Source: Oscillospiraceae bacterium
GTDB taxonomy: Bacteria; Bacillota; Clostridia; Oscillospirales; Oscillospiraceae
Assembly (NCBI GenBank): GCA_015068135.1
Contig: SVLB01000017.1
Span: 1 to 49,739 of the forward strand
Reading direction: 5' to 3'
DNA: 49,739 nt
Shown: positions 1 to 8,071 of the stretch, piece by piece
How the letters are laid out: the number at the start of each line of letters is the position of its first letter
Position numbering within the stretch: position 1 is the stretch's first letter
Notes under the pieces: model-generated
What the model saw: only the letters and a program-made list of their open reading frames with translations
What the model was told of the DNA's origin: nothing
The model's database searches: none
Program-made: the position numbers and the translations under genes

Positions 1-18
1 GACATTTTGACTTACTGC

Positions 19-66
19 GCAAACCGGACTCTACCGTACCTATGTACGCCGACGAGTCCGGTTTGC
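19..66. repeat. Long stem-loop at window start
   Basis: A perfect 13-bp inverted repeat (arm GCAAACCGGACTC, 19-31, pairing with 54-66) encloses a second small hairpin (CGTAC at 35-39 with GTACG at 44-48). No gene is recognisable on either strand here. It is the first of three consecutive hairpins in the first 163 bases, probably the 3' end of a transcription unit to the left of the window. Confidence 0.6.
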
Positions 67-94
67 TTGTCTTTGCGGCTCCTTTGACCTCTGC

Positions 95-127
95 CAGCTT
101 GTCAAAAAAGAGTTTTTTGACAAGCTG
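95..127. terminator. A/T-tipped perfect hairpin, terminator-like
   Basis: A perfect 15-bp inverted repeat: CAGCTTGTCAAAAAA (95-109), a 3-base GAG loop, then its reverse complement (113-127). The A and T tracts sit at the top of the stem rather than after it, so this is not a textbook intrinsic terminator, although one strand of the stem is U-rich. It lies directly before a stronger terminator. Confidence 0.45.
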
Positions 128-128
128 C

Positions 129-163
129 AAATGCGAGGCCAAAAAGGCCTCGCATTTTCTTTT
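129..163 (+). terminator. Rho-independent terminator for an upstream plus-strand gene
   Basis: A 12-bp perfect GC-rich stem (AAATGCGAGGCC at 129-140, complement at 146-157) with an AAAAA loop is followed by a T-rich tail (TTTTCTTTTT). It would terminate transcription entering from the left. Bases 164-290 hold no gene that I can support, only the small hairpin at 207-224 and AT-rich spacer. Confidence 0.75.
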
Positions 164-206
164 TATGTTCCTACGGGGTATTTCCGGTTATTGCAATGCT
201 TTGTAG

Positions 207-224
207 GGAACGCCTCAGCGTTCC
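207..224. repeat. Short intergenic hairpin (GGAACGC arms)
   Basis: GGAACGC (207-213), loop CTCA, GCGTTCC (218-224). The same arm sequence forms the top of the long terminator stem at 40793-40829, so it looks like a recurring intergenic hairpin motif of this genome. Confidence 0.45.
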
Positions 225-290
225 GACATGCGCCTTTGTGTCGAAATCCGCATCATTTTGCATTTTGCATTTCATTCCCCCCTCATCCGT

Positions 291-343
291 CAAAAATCGG
301 CTCCGAAGAGCCGATTTTTGCCACCTTCTCCCCAAGGAGAAGG
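291..343 (-). terminator. Double-hairpin terminator cassette, copy 1
   Basis: Two hairpins lie directly after the stop codon of the giant surface protein gene. Hairpin A has arm CAAAAATCGGCTC (291-303) with a CGAA loop and complement 308-320. Hairpin B has arm CCTTCTCC (324-331) with complement 336-343. The T tract is part of the stem of hairpin A. A nearly identical cassette at the same distance from the stop codon follows psuG (21677-21730), so this is a reused terminator or repeat unit. Confidence 0.7.
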
Positions 344-349
344 CTTTAT

Positions 350-3300
350 TTAGGTGTGCTTGCGCTTTTTGCTCAGGACCAGCACTGCCAGCAGTACCAC
401 GATGCCCAGGGCACTGATGCCGAAGACGGTCAGTACCAAAATGGGCTGGCTGGAATCGCCGGTCTTGGGGTTGGTGGGATCTCTGGGGTCGGTGGGGTTG
501 GTAACCTCGTTGGTCTCCACAAGGTTTTCGCCCTCCTGGACCTGGGCCTTGTTCCGCAGGGTCACAGCGGGGACCTTATCCACCATGACCTTGAAGCTCA
601 CAGTGACCGTCTGCCCGGACTCCACCTCCACATTCCATGTCAGCTTGCCGTCGGCATATACGCCGCCCTGGTCTGCGGAATTGGCCTGATAAATGGTATG
701 CTCGGGGATGGTATCGGTGATGGTCGCGGTGACCGTTTCGGTCTTGGTATTGGTGTAATGGATGGTATATACCAGGATCTGTCCCAGCTTTACCATCTTC
801 CCATCGATGCTGACCCCGGGATCGGTGGCTGCAAAGACATCCTTCTTGACCGGCTCTTCATAGGTGTGGTTGACCACCTCGTTGGTGGTGTAGCCGTTGA
901 AGCCGTCATAGGCCCGGGCCTGGTTGGAGAGGATCTTCTCCGGCTCGTTCACCGTTACCTGGAAGGATACGGTGACGGTCTGTCCCGGCTGGACCTTCAG
1001 GTTCCAGGTCAGAAGGCCGTTGGAATACACAGCTTTGTCGGAGGCAGAGCCTTCCACATAGGTGGTATGCTCCGGGATCTCGTCGGTGATCTCCAGATCC
1101 ACCGCTTCGTTGAAGTAGTTGGTGTAGGTGATCTTGTAGGTCAGAACATCGCCCGCCTGGACCTGCTTGCCGTCAATGCTGGTGGTCACGTCCTCTTCCA
1201 GGAAGACTTCCTTCTTGGTGACATCCTCAAAGGCAGTGTTCACAAAGACGGCCTCTGTCTCATAGACGGCAGTCGCGGTCATGGTACCGTCGCCGTTATC
1301 CACAGCGGTGACCAGAACCGTAACCGTATGCTCGTCGTAGGCGACCCAGTTCTTCACACCGGCTACTGCATCGGCAGGGATCTCCTCCCGGATGGTGTAG
1401 GTGTAGGTTCCGGGCTCGTTTACAGTGAGCTCGTCGAACACCACCTCGCCACCTGCAAAGTTGGCCTTAGTCTGCAGCGTTTGTCCGGCGGCATCTGCCA
1501 GGATGAACCGGAACTCCTCCGCCTCCACCTGGGTACGAACGCCCTCCAGCACCTTCTGTGCCCGAAGCTGAACGGTGGTAGGTTCCGGCTTGTAGGTATT
1601 TTGGAAGCTCAGAGCCGCGGCATTGTCGCCCAGCTTGACGATGGGAGGATAGGCCCGCATACCGCCGTAGCCATCGTCCTCCGTGACCACGGTCACCGTA
1701 TAGACCCGGCTGTCGTAGCGGATACCGGTCTCGCCTTCGTTGATCTCCCGGACGGTGAAGGTATGCTCGCCCAGGGTATTCAGGTAAATTTCGGTGAAGC
1801 GGAAGCCGCCGTTTGCATCGTTGCGGGCCACAGCTACCACATTTCCGTCAGCATCCAGCAGCTCAAAGCCGAACTGTCCGTCTTTGAGGGTCTTCCCCTC
1901 AAGGGTCTTGGTGCCTTCCAGGCTGAAGAAAGCGTAATCGGTTATGGTGTAGGTATTTTGGAAGGTCAGAGCGGACGCTTCGCCCTTTTCCGTCACCGCC
2001 ACAGCGGCGGTCAGCTTGCCCGCAGATCCTTCGGTGACGGTCACGGTGACAGTCAGCACGGAGGCATCATAGGTCACTCCCTGGTAGAAGTTTTCCACAG
2101 CGCCCTGGGGGATCTCCTCTCGTACCGTGTAGGTGTAAACACCGGACTTTTCAAAGATCAGGGGCTCAAAGGTAAACTTGGTTCCTTCGTTCTTTACCGT
2201 CTGCAGATCGGCCTGCCCGTCGGAGAGGATAAAACCGAATTCTCCGTCTGCCAGGCTGCGGCCCGTCAGGGTCTTGGTGCCCTTGAGGGTCACTTCCACC
2301 GGCTCGGGGGTGAAGGTGTTGGCAAAGGCGATGGTCTGAGCACCGGTTCCCACCTGACGCAGATGGATCAGTGTGGCATGGAGCGCGCCCACTCCATCGT
2401 CAGAGACCCGGACACCGATCTCATAGACAGCGGTATCATAGGCTGTGCCGGGAAGCCGATCCTCACCTTCAGGGATCACCTCAGAGAGGAGGTAGTGGTA
2501 AGTACCGGGATAGCTGAAGCCCAATGCCAGGGCGAAGCTGCCGTCGGCTTCGTTGGAAACCTGCTGGACCTGGGCGCCCCAGGTGCTGTAGGTGCTGTCG
2601 GAGGCATAGAGGACAAAGGTAAACTCGCCGCCGGTCATAGCCATAGCCTTGCCGGAATCCGTGTTGGTCCAGGTCTTGGTGCCAGGCAGGCGCAGGCCTG
2701 CGGGGCGGTAGGCGTAGCTGTTTTGGAACACCACATTGTCCAGCCCCTGGACAACCGCCACCAGGTTATTGTAGCCGTCATCGTATACGGTCACGGTAAC
2801 GGTGTAGACGGTTTCGTCATAGGTCACGCCGCCCTTGCTGCCCTTCTGCTCGGTAATGGTGTAGGTATGGGTCCCCACATCGGCAACGGTGTAGGAAATG
2901 GGCGCAAAGGTAAAGCTGCCGTCTGCCTTGTTGGTGGCAGTCTGGGAAACGCCCTCACCCTCCAGAAGGAAGGTAAATTCGCCGGGGATCAGGTCACGGC
3001 CGGTAAGCTGCTTGCTGCCGCCCAGGACCACTTCGGTCTTGTCCGTATTGGCGTAGGTATTGACGAACTGGATAAAGTCCGTTTGGGTGGAAGGAATGCC
3101 CTGACCCACCTTCACATAGGTCACGTCCTTCTGCAGCTGACCGTTCACATAGGTGATATCCACAGTAATATGGTAGATAGTGTCGTCATAGGTAATGCCT
3201 CCCAGGGACCCTGCCACCTCGGTGCTGCGGAAGTAATAGGTGCCCACCTTGGCAATGGAAATGGGGGTATAGTAGCCATTGCCGCCGTTTTCCGTCAGGG

Positions 3301-6300
3301 CGGTATAATCTACAGTAATGGTCTCGGAAACACCGCCAGGAAGACTGCCGGGGACGAAAGAGCCGTTGGTCTGCTCCAGGTGGAACTGGAAGCTGTCATT
3401 TGCCAGAGGCTGGCGGCCCTGAAGGGTCTTGGTCACATAGGGGTTGAGCACAATGGGCTCCAGGTCGATCACATTGACAAACCCGGGTACTTCCACCGGC
3501 GCTCCGTCCTTTTGGAATTGGGCTGTGCTTACCAGCTTGCCCTCCTGGACGGTAGTGGTCACGGTAACGGTATATACACTCTTGTCATAGACCATTCCGG
3601 GGATCTTGTCTTCGACAACGGGCTCGGACTCCTGCAGCAGGAAGGTCCGCACGCCCACCTTGTTGGTGGGGATATGGAAGGTGGCCTGACCCTTTCCGTT
3701 TACCAGTCGGGTACGGGAAGAATAGGTGGCGGTGGTGCTGTTCATGCCGTCGGTAGTCTCATAGAGCTCAAACAGGAAGCCTGCACCGGTAACGCCGGTA
3801 TTGTGGGGATCCACCACTTCCTTGTCCACCGTAAACTCCACGAAGGTGGCATCCACGGAGTGGGTATTGGTAAAGCTCTTATTGTAGGTAACTACGCCGT
3901 CCACCTGGGTCATCTCAGCCTTGGTGTCGAAGTCCAGTACCTTCAGTTCCAGCTCGCCGTCCACATCCTCATCGGTGACGATGACCTCGAAGCGGCCCAC
4001 GGTGGCATCGTAGGACATGCCCTCCAAGCGCTCCTCGGGGATCACCTCGGAGACCTTGAAGAAGTAGCTGCCCAACTGCGCAAAGGGAGGCAGAGTAAAG
4101 TGGTATGCCAAAGCCCCGTCGGTGACCTGGGCATCGCCCACCTGGATGTACTGACCGGTGGCAGCATCATACTGCTCCAGCCGGACGGTAAAGCTCTTGT
4201 CGGTCCAGTCAAAGGCACCGGCCTCGTCCACCAGGATCTTGCTGCCCGCCACATTCACGGCAGGGATCCTGACCTCAGAGGGGGTATAGACATTGACCAC
4301 ATGGGCCTGGACGGTCTGATCCTTCAAAACCGTGCCGGTAAGGATGGAGCGGTCCGCATCCATGGTAAAGCCATTGTGCAGAACGGGATCCAGGGTCTCA
4401 AATGCCTGGAAGGTGGTTCCCTCCGGGATGCCGGTAACGGTCAGAGAGCCATTCTCCTTCAAAAGCACCGTGAACATGCCATTTGCATCGGTGGTCACAA
4501 CTTCCTGGGAATCGGCAATGGCAAAACGCTGATTCGCAACATCATCGCCGGAAAGCTTCACATGGATGGTAAATTCCTTGTCTGCCAGGGCCGCGGGCGG
4601 GGTCACGAAGGGATGGTCCACATCCTTGCTGACGATCAGATCGCCGTAGCCTCTAGGGTGATTGACAAACTCCACGGGAATCACCGTGTTGGTAAGCACC
4701 GCACCGCTGGCATTGGTAGCGGCGGCAACGTAAAACGCGCTCTTTTCCTCCTCCACGGTATACAAAAGCCCTGTGGGAAGATCGGTAATATACACGCTTT
4801 CTCCTGCCTGCAAAGTGCCGGTAAGCACATTGCCGTCCAGGGTCCAGCCCGTAAGGATCGTGCCGTTTTCATCGGTCACAGTAGGCACTACCGCCTCGGA
4901 GAAGGTCACGTGGAAGGTAAAGGTCTCCGGCGCGCCTGCCACAGCCTCCTCCAGGGTCTTGGTCAGCTGAATGCCCTGGGCAGGCTTCAGGGTAAGCTTG
5001 CCGTTGTTGCCCAAAAAGGCGTAGACATCGTAGGTGTTGCCCAGGTTTACCACCACAGGGTAGTTGTAATAGGCCAAAGTGCCGGTATTGTTCTGCCACT
5101 TTGCCAGGTGGAACCGGTCCAGCTGCTGGAATACCGTTCCCTGGGGGATATACCAGCTGCCGTCGTTGGCAGTCTGTGCCAGGTGCAGGACGTCTGCCCC
5201 GATGGGCAGGTACTTGGTGGTATAGCCCGCATCCGTATAGTAATGCCATGCCCGGTAGTAGCCCTGACCGGTAGGGGTGGCAGTGCCGGTATAGGGGGCA
5301 TAGCTTCCGCCGTTTTTCGTGTAGATGGCAGTGTCTTCGGTATAGTAGTAGCGGTCATTGCCCTCGGCGGGGTGGAAATGGGACTGGGCGACCTGGTGGT
5401 TCAGCGGATCGTTGTAATCCACCTCCTCGGTGCCGTTTTCGCTGCCCCAAAGATTGGTATAGAATTCATAGGTGCCGTCGGCTTGCTTGTGAACATGGAC
5501 GCCCTCGGGAAGGTTTGCGGTCTTTTGTGCCACATTGATCCCGTTGAGGCCTTCCTGCAGACCAACCTCGTACACCAGGCGCAGAGGATCAGCCCCCTTG
5601 CGCCGGAAGGATTTCATCTTGGTGGCATCCTGACCGTCCAGCTCCACCTCGTAGGTGACCTTGGGGATCAGGGAGGCGGGGATCTTATACTGCACTACCT
5701 GCATAGAGGAGGCAATATGGGTGCAGACGCGGACAGATACATACATCATGTCGCTGGAGCCGGCATCTCCCAGGTAGATATAGGAGCGGTTGATCCAGGT
5801 GGCACCGGCAGGGGCACCGTCGGCGGTAATGCCCGTATCCTTGTCCCAGAAGCCCTTGTAAGTACCGGCATCGTCAGAATACCAGCCGATGTAGTTGCTG
5901 AAGCTTCCGTTATTGTAATACAGCTGGCCGTCGGCAAAGGCAGAGGCCACCAGGCTCTGTGCCACAGGGGTAGAGATTGCCAGCCGGTCGCAAAGGCTGC
6001 TGATAAATTCGTTGCCGTAGTCGGTGGGATTGTCCAAAGTACCCATCTTGTCCAGAACCTGGGCCAGGTCATGACCGGTGTACAGACGGCTTCCCATCAC
6101 CAGGCCCTTCACATCCTTGACCTCCATGAAGCAGCCCAGTTCATCGGCGAAGGTGATGTAGCCGGAGAGGTCCTCACCGGCAGCGCCCACCAGGGTCACA
6201 TGTCCGGCGGCGGCCAGCTCAATGGACTCCACAATGGAATGGAATGCCTGCAAAAGCTCATCGGAATTGGCTGCCAGCTTGTAAAGATCCACATAGTTTT

Positions 6301-7495
6301 TGTCCTGAACGTGGCTGTCTTTTGCCACCCGAACATTGTCAAATACCACCACATTGCCGCTGTTGTTGGGCTGATTGTTGAAGTAGTTGTTCCAGTAGCC
6401 AGACAAAGTGGTGCTGGTTGCGGCACTGGGATTCAGAACTGCAGTAGCATAGTTGGAATTGCCCGTTCCCAGGCCCAGGGTATAGAACTTGGCGGTGGTG
6501 CCGTACTTGGCAGCCATCTTGCCCTTGGCCCAGGCAGCGGTAAGCTGGCTTAAAAACACGCTCTTCCAGGAGGTGTTCCTCTCCTGGCCGTCGCCGTAGG
6601 CGGACATGGAGGTTCCCACATTATTGTAAGAAGTCGTCGCCAGGGTGGGCTGTCCGTCAGACAGCAGCACCATCACGGGGATACGCTGAGCACCGGCCTG
6701 GGCCTGCCCTGCGGGGACCTTCACATCGGCGACCCTGGAGAACTCGCCCCATGCCTTGAAAATACCGTTTTGGATATAAGTACCGCCGCTGACGGACTTA
6801 CTGCCGGAGACCCGCTGATTACTTGCGTTTCTCACAGTATTCGCCACAGAGACCTGATTGCCGCTGATGGTCAGGTAGGCGGGGATGTTGACCCGGCCGT
6901 TTGCCGTGTTCACGGTCTGGGTGCTTTGGGTAGTATACCGGTCCAGGGGCAGGATCACGGTTGCGGTGGAGGTGGTGGCATTTTGGCTGGTATTGGCGTT
7001 GCCGGAATAGAATACCACACCCACCCGGTTATTGTTGTTCTGCTTCAGAAGACTCTCCAGTGCCTCATTGGCCGCCCGGACCATAGCACCGGCCTTGCCG
7101 TCATCAGCCATGGAGCCGGAAAGGTCCAGCACCAGCATCACATCCACCGGTGCGGAGGAATAGCCCACGATCTGCTGGTTGGCGGCAATGGCGGACAGGG
7201 CAATGATAAAGTTGTTGGCAGGATCGTCCATGGTGATCTCTGCCCGGAAGCTGTCGGCATCGGTGAATACGGACTTATCCGTCCATACACCGCCGGCAAA
7301 TTCCGTACTCATTACATTGGGTCCGAAATAGGTTTCCCAGCCGTTCATGGTGCCGGGATCGGCTACCCGGTTGGTCACCGCGGCGGGTACCACCCGTGCG
7401 GTTTCCGCCGCTGCGGTCATGGGAATGCAGCCGAAGATCAGGGCCAGGCAAAGCAGCAGGCTCAAAAGTCTTTGATAAATTCTTCTTCCGGTCAT
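350..7495 (-). CDS. Giant sortase-anchored surface protein: vWA domain plus pilin-type isopeptide repeats
   Basis: A 2381-residue predicted cell-wall-anchored adhesin or pilin-tip-like protein. The start at 7495 follows AAGGAGGA by a good distance. Upstream in-frame codons lack a ribosome site. A signal peptide (about residues 1-31) is followed by a von Willebrand A domain with the metal-site motif DLSGS (124-128). A long stalk of about eight beta-sandwich repeats resembling Spy0128/FctA pilin domains follows. Each repeat runs from a Lys in a GTKTL-like strand through an internal Glu to a terminal F-x-N-T-Y/F, the Lys-Glu-Asn pattern of self-formed isopeptide bonds. Two DUF11-like repeats (starting KEVFLEEDV and KKDVFAATD) lead to the sortase signal NPKTG (2342-2346), a hydrophobic helix and a KKRKHT tail. 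No sortase gene lies nearby. Adhesive function is inferred from architecture; the ligand is unknown. It is probably co-transcribed with the small gene 38 bases upstream. Confidence 0.9.
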   Translation of the reverse strand: MTGRRIYQRLLSLLLCLALIFGCIPMTAAAETARVVPAAVTNRVADPGTMNGWETYFGPNVMSTEFAGGVWTDKSVFTDADSFRAEITMDDPANNFIIALSAIAANQQIVGYSSAPVDVMLVLDLSGSMADDGKAGAMVRAANEALESLLKQNNNNRVGVVFYSGNANTSQNATTSTATVILPLDRYTTQSTQTVNTANGRVNIPAYLTISGNQVSVANTVRNASNQRVSGSKSVSGGTYIQNGIFKAWGEFSRVADVKVPAGQAQAGAQRIPVMVLLSDGQPTLATTSYNNVGTSMSAYGDGQERNTSWKSVFLSQLTAAWAKGKMAAKYGTTAKFYTLGLGTGNSNYATAVLNPSAATSTTLSGYWNNYFNNQPNNSGNVVVFDNVRVAKDSHVQDKNYVDLYKLAANSDELLQAFHSIVESIELAAAGHVTLVGAAGEDLSGYITFADELGCFMEVKDVKGLVMGSRLYTGHDLAQVLDKMGTLDNPTDYGNEFISSLCDRLAISTPVAQSLVASAFADGQLYYNNGSFSNYIGWYSDDAGTYKGFWDKDTGITADGAPAGATWINRSYIYLGDAGSSDMMYVSVRVCTHIASSMQVVQYKIPASLIPKVTYEVELDGQDATKMKSFRRKGADPLRLVYEVGLQEGLNGINVAQKTANLPEGVHVHKQADGTYEFYTNLWGSENGTEEVDYNDPLNHQVAQSHFHPAEGNDRYYYTEDTAIYTKNGGSYAPYTGTATPTGQGYYRAWHYYTDAGYTTKYLPIGADVLHLAQTANDGSWYIPQGTVFQQLDRFHLAKWQNNTGTLAYYNYPVVVNLGNTYDVYAFLGNNGKLTLKPAQGIQLTKTLEEAVAGAPETFTFHVTFSEAVVPTVTDENGTILTGWTLDGNVLTGTLQAGESVYITDLPTGLLYTVEEEKSAFYVAAATNASGAVLTNTVIPVEFVNHPRGYGDLIVSKDVDHPFVTPPAALADKEFTIHVKLSGDDVANQRFAIADSQEVVTTDANGMFTVLLKENGSLTVTGIPEGTTFQAFETLDPVLHNGFTMDADRSILTGTVLKDQTVQAHVVNVYTPSEVRIPAVNVAGSKILVDEAGAFDWTDKSFTVRLEQYDAATGQYIQVGDAQVTDGALAYHFTLPPFAQLGSYFFKVSEVIPEERLEGMSYDATVGRFEVIVTDEDVDGELELKVLDFDTKAEMTQVDGVVTYNKSFTNTHSVDATFVEFTVDKEVVDPHNTGVTGAGFLFELYETTDGMNSTTATYSSRTRLVNGKGQATFHIPTNKVGVRTFLLQESEPVVEDKIPGMVYDKSVYTVTVTTTVQEGKLVSTAQFQKDGAPVEVPGFVNVIDLEPIVLNPYVTKTLQGRQPLANDSFQFHLEQTNGSFVPGSLPGGVSETITVDYTALTENGGNGYYTPISIAKVGTYYFRSTEVAGSLGGITYDDTIYHITVDITYVNGQLQKDVTYVKVGQGIPSTQTDFIQFVNTYANTDKTEVVLGGSKQLTGRDLIPGEFTFLLEGEGVSQTATNKADGSFTFAPISYTVADVGTHTYTITEQKGSKGGVTYDETVYTVTVTVYDDGYNNLVAVVQGLDNVVFQNSYAYRPAGLRLPGTKTWTNTDSGKAMAMTGGEFTFVLYASDSTYSTWGAQVQQVSNEADGSFALALGFSYPGTYHYLLSEVIPEGEDRLPGTAYDTAVYEIGVRVSDDGVGALHATLIHLRQVGTGAQTIAFANTFTPEPVEVTLKGTKTLTGRSLADGEFGFILSDGQADLQTVKNEGTKFTFEPLIFEKSGVYTYTVREEIPQGAVENFYQGVTYDASVLTVTVTVTEGSAGKLTAAVAVTEKGEASALTFQNTYTITDYAFFSLEGTKTLEGKTLKDGQFGFELLDADGNVVAVARNDANGGFRFTEIYLNTLGEHTFTVREINEGETGIRYDSRVYTVTVVTEDDGYGGMRAYPPIVKLGDNAAALSFQNTYKPEPTTVQLRAQKVLEGVRTQVEAEEFRFILADAAGQTLQTKANFAGGEVVFDELTVNEPGTYTYTIREEIPADAVAGVKNWVAYDEHTVTVLVTAVDNGDGTMTATAVYETEAVFVNTAFEDVTKKEVFLEEDVTTSIDGKQVQAGDVLTYKITYTNYFNEAVDLEITDEIPEHTTYVEGSASDKAVYSNGLLTWNLKVQPGQTVTVSFQVTVNEPEKILSNQARAYDGFNGYTTNEVVNHTYEEPVKKDVFAATDPGVSIDGKMVKLGQILVYTIHYTNTKTETVTATITDTIPEHTIYQANSADQGGVYADGKLTWNVEVESGQTVTVSFKVMVDKVPAVTLRNKAQVQEGENLVETNEVTNPTDPRDPTNPKTGDSSQPILVLTVFGISALGIVVLLAVLVLSKKRKHT

Positions 7496-7533
7496 AGTAA
7501 ACGTCCTCCTTGAGGCAGATTTTATTGGTTCCT

Positions 7534-7887
7534 TTATTGTTTGTTTTCCAGCCGGTTGCCGGGGTGGATGCACAGTCCCATGAGTTCTTCGCAGTGCTCA
7601 TAGAAGGCGCAGTCACCGCAGGTGCTGTTTTCGTCCCGTTTCCCCCGGAAATGGTGGCAGGGACTTTGGATGGCTGTGGAGAAGGGGGTCCCGTCATCGG
7701 TGTAGCGGGGCTGCTTGATGAAATCCGGGTAGATGGCGATGGGCTCGGCATACCGGCTGTGCCGGTCCTGCTCCTCGTAATAGCCGTACCGGATCTCAAA
7801 GGTACTGCCGTAAAGGTCGATCACCTTGAACAGTTCGCCCTCCTTGGGGGCCGTGTCTGTGTCAAATCTGAATAATGACTGAAACAT
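7534..7887 (-). CDS. Small Cys-rich protein of unknown function
   Basis: A 117-residue soluble protein with no signal peptide or membrane segment, preceded by GGAGAAAACC before the ATG. I do not recognise the family. The C-terminal half carries five cysteines (C77, C90, C93, C99, C106; pattern C-x12-C-x2-C-x5-C-x6-C) with nearby histidines (H78, H79, H98), suggesting a metal or Fe-S site. The N-terminal half is rich in Tyr and acidic residues. It ends 38 bases before the start of the giant surface protein gene on the same strand, so the two are likely one transcript. A long imperfect inverted repeat lies directly upstream. The metal-binding idea is inference. Confidence 0.7.
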   Translation of the reverse strand: MFQSLFRFDTDTAPKEGELFKVIDLYGSTFEIRYGYYEEQDRHSRYAEPIAIYPDFIKQPRYTDDGTPFSTAIQSPCHHFRGKRDENSTCGDCAFYEHCEELMGLCIHPGNRLENKQ

Positions 7888-7902
7888 GGTTTTCTCCTTT
7901 TC

Positions 7903-7980
7903 AAAAGAAAATCTGCTATCCTTTTATACCACAAAACAAGGGATTGTTTTGACGATAAAAGTATAGCAGATGGTTTTCTT
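7903..7980. promoter_or_regulatory. Long imperfect inverted repeat upstream of the surface-protein operon
   Basis: The 17-base arms ATCTGCTATCCTTTTAT (7911-7927) and ATAAAAGTATAGCAGAT (7955-7971) are complementary with one mismatch. An inner hairpin AAAACAA/TTGTTTT (7933-7950, loop GGGA) sits between them. Pairing continues outward through AAAAGAAAA/TTTTCTTTT with a 2-base bulge. The element ends just before the ribosome site of the 117-residue gene. It could be a 5' leader structure, an operator or a short MITE-like insertion. Confidence 0.6.
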
Positions 7981-8071
7981 TTCCGGTATTCCCTTGGAAG
8001 GGGAAAAAAGTGCATATTTTTTGTGGGACCGTCAAGGTATGATATATCTTCCGGACCCCCTTTGGGATATA

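Noticed and set aside
131..6553. A 2140-codon open frame on the plus strand opposite the giant surface protein
   Set aside because: It has no ribosome site, no recognisable domain and a monotonous Gly/His/Val/Ile-rich composition that mirrors the codon pattern of the real minus-strand gene. The minus-strand product has a signal peptide, vWA motif, repeats and sortase signal.
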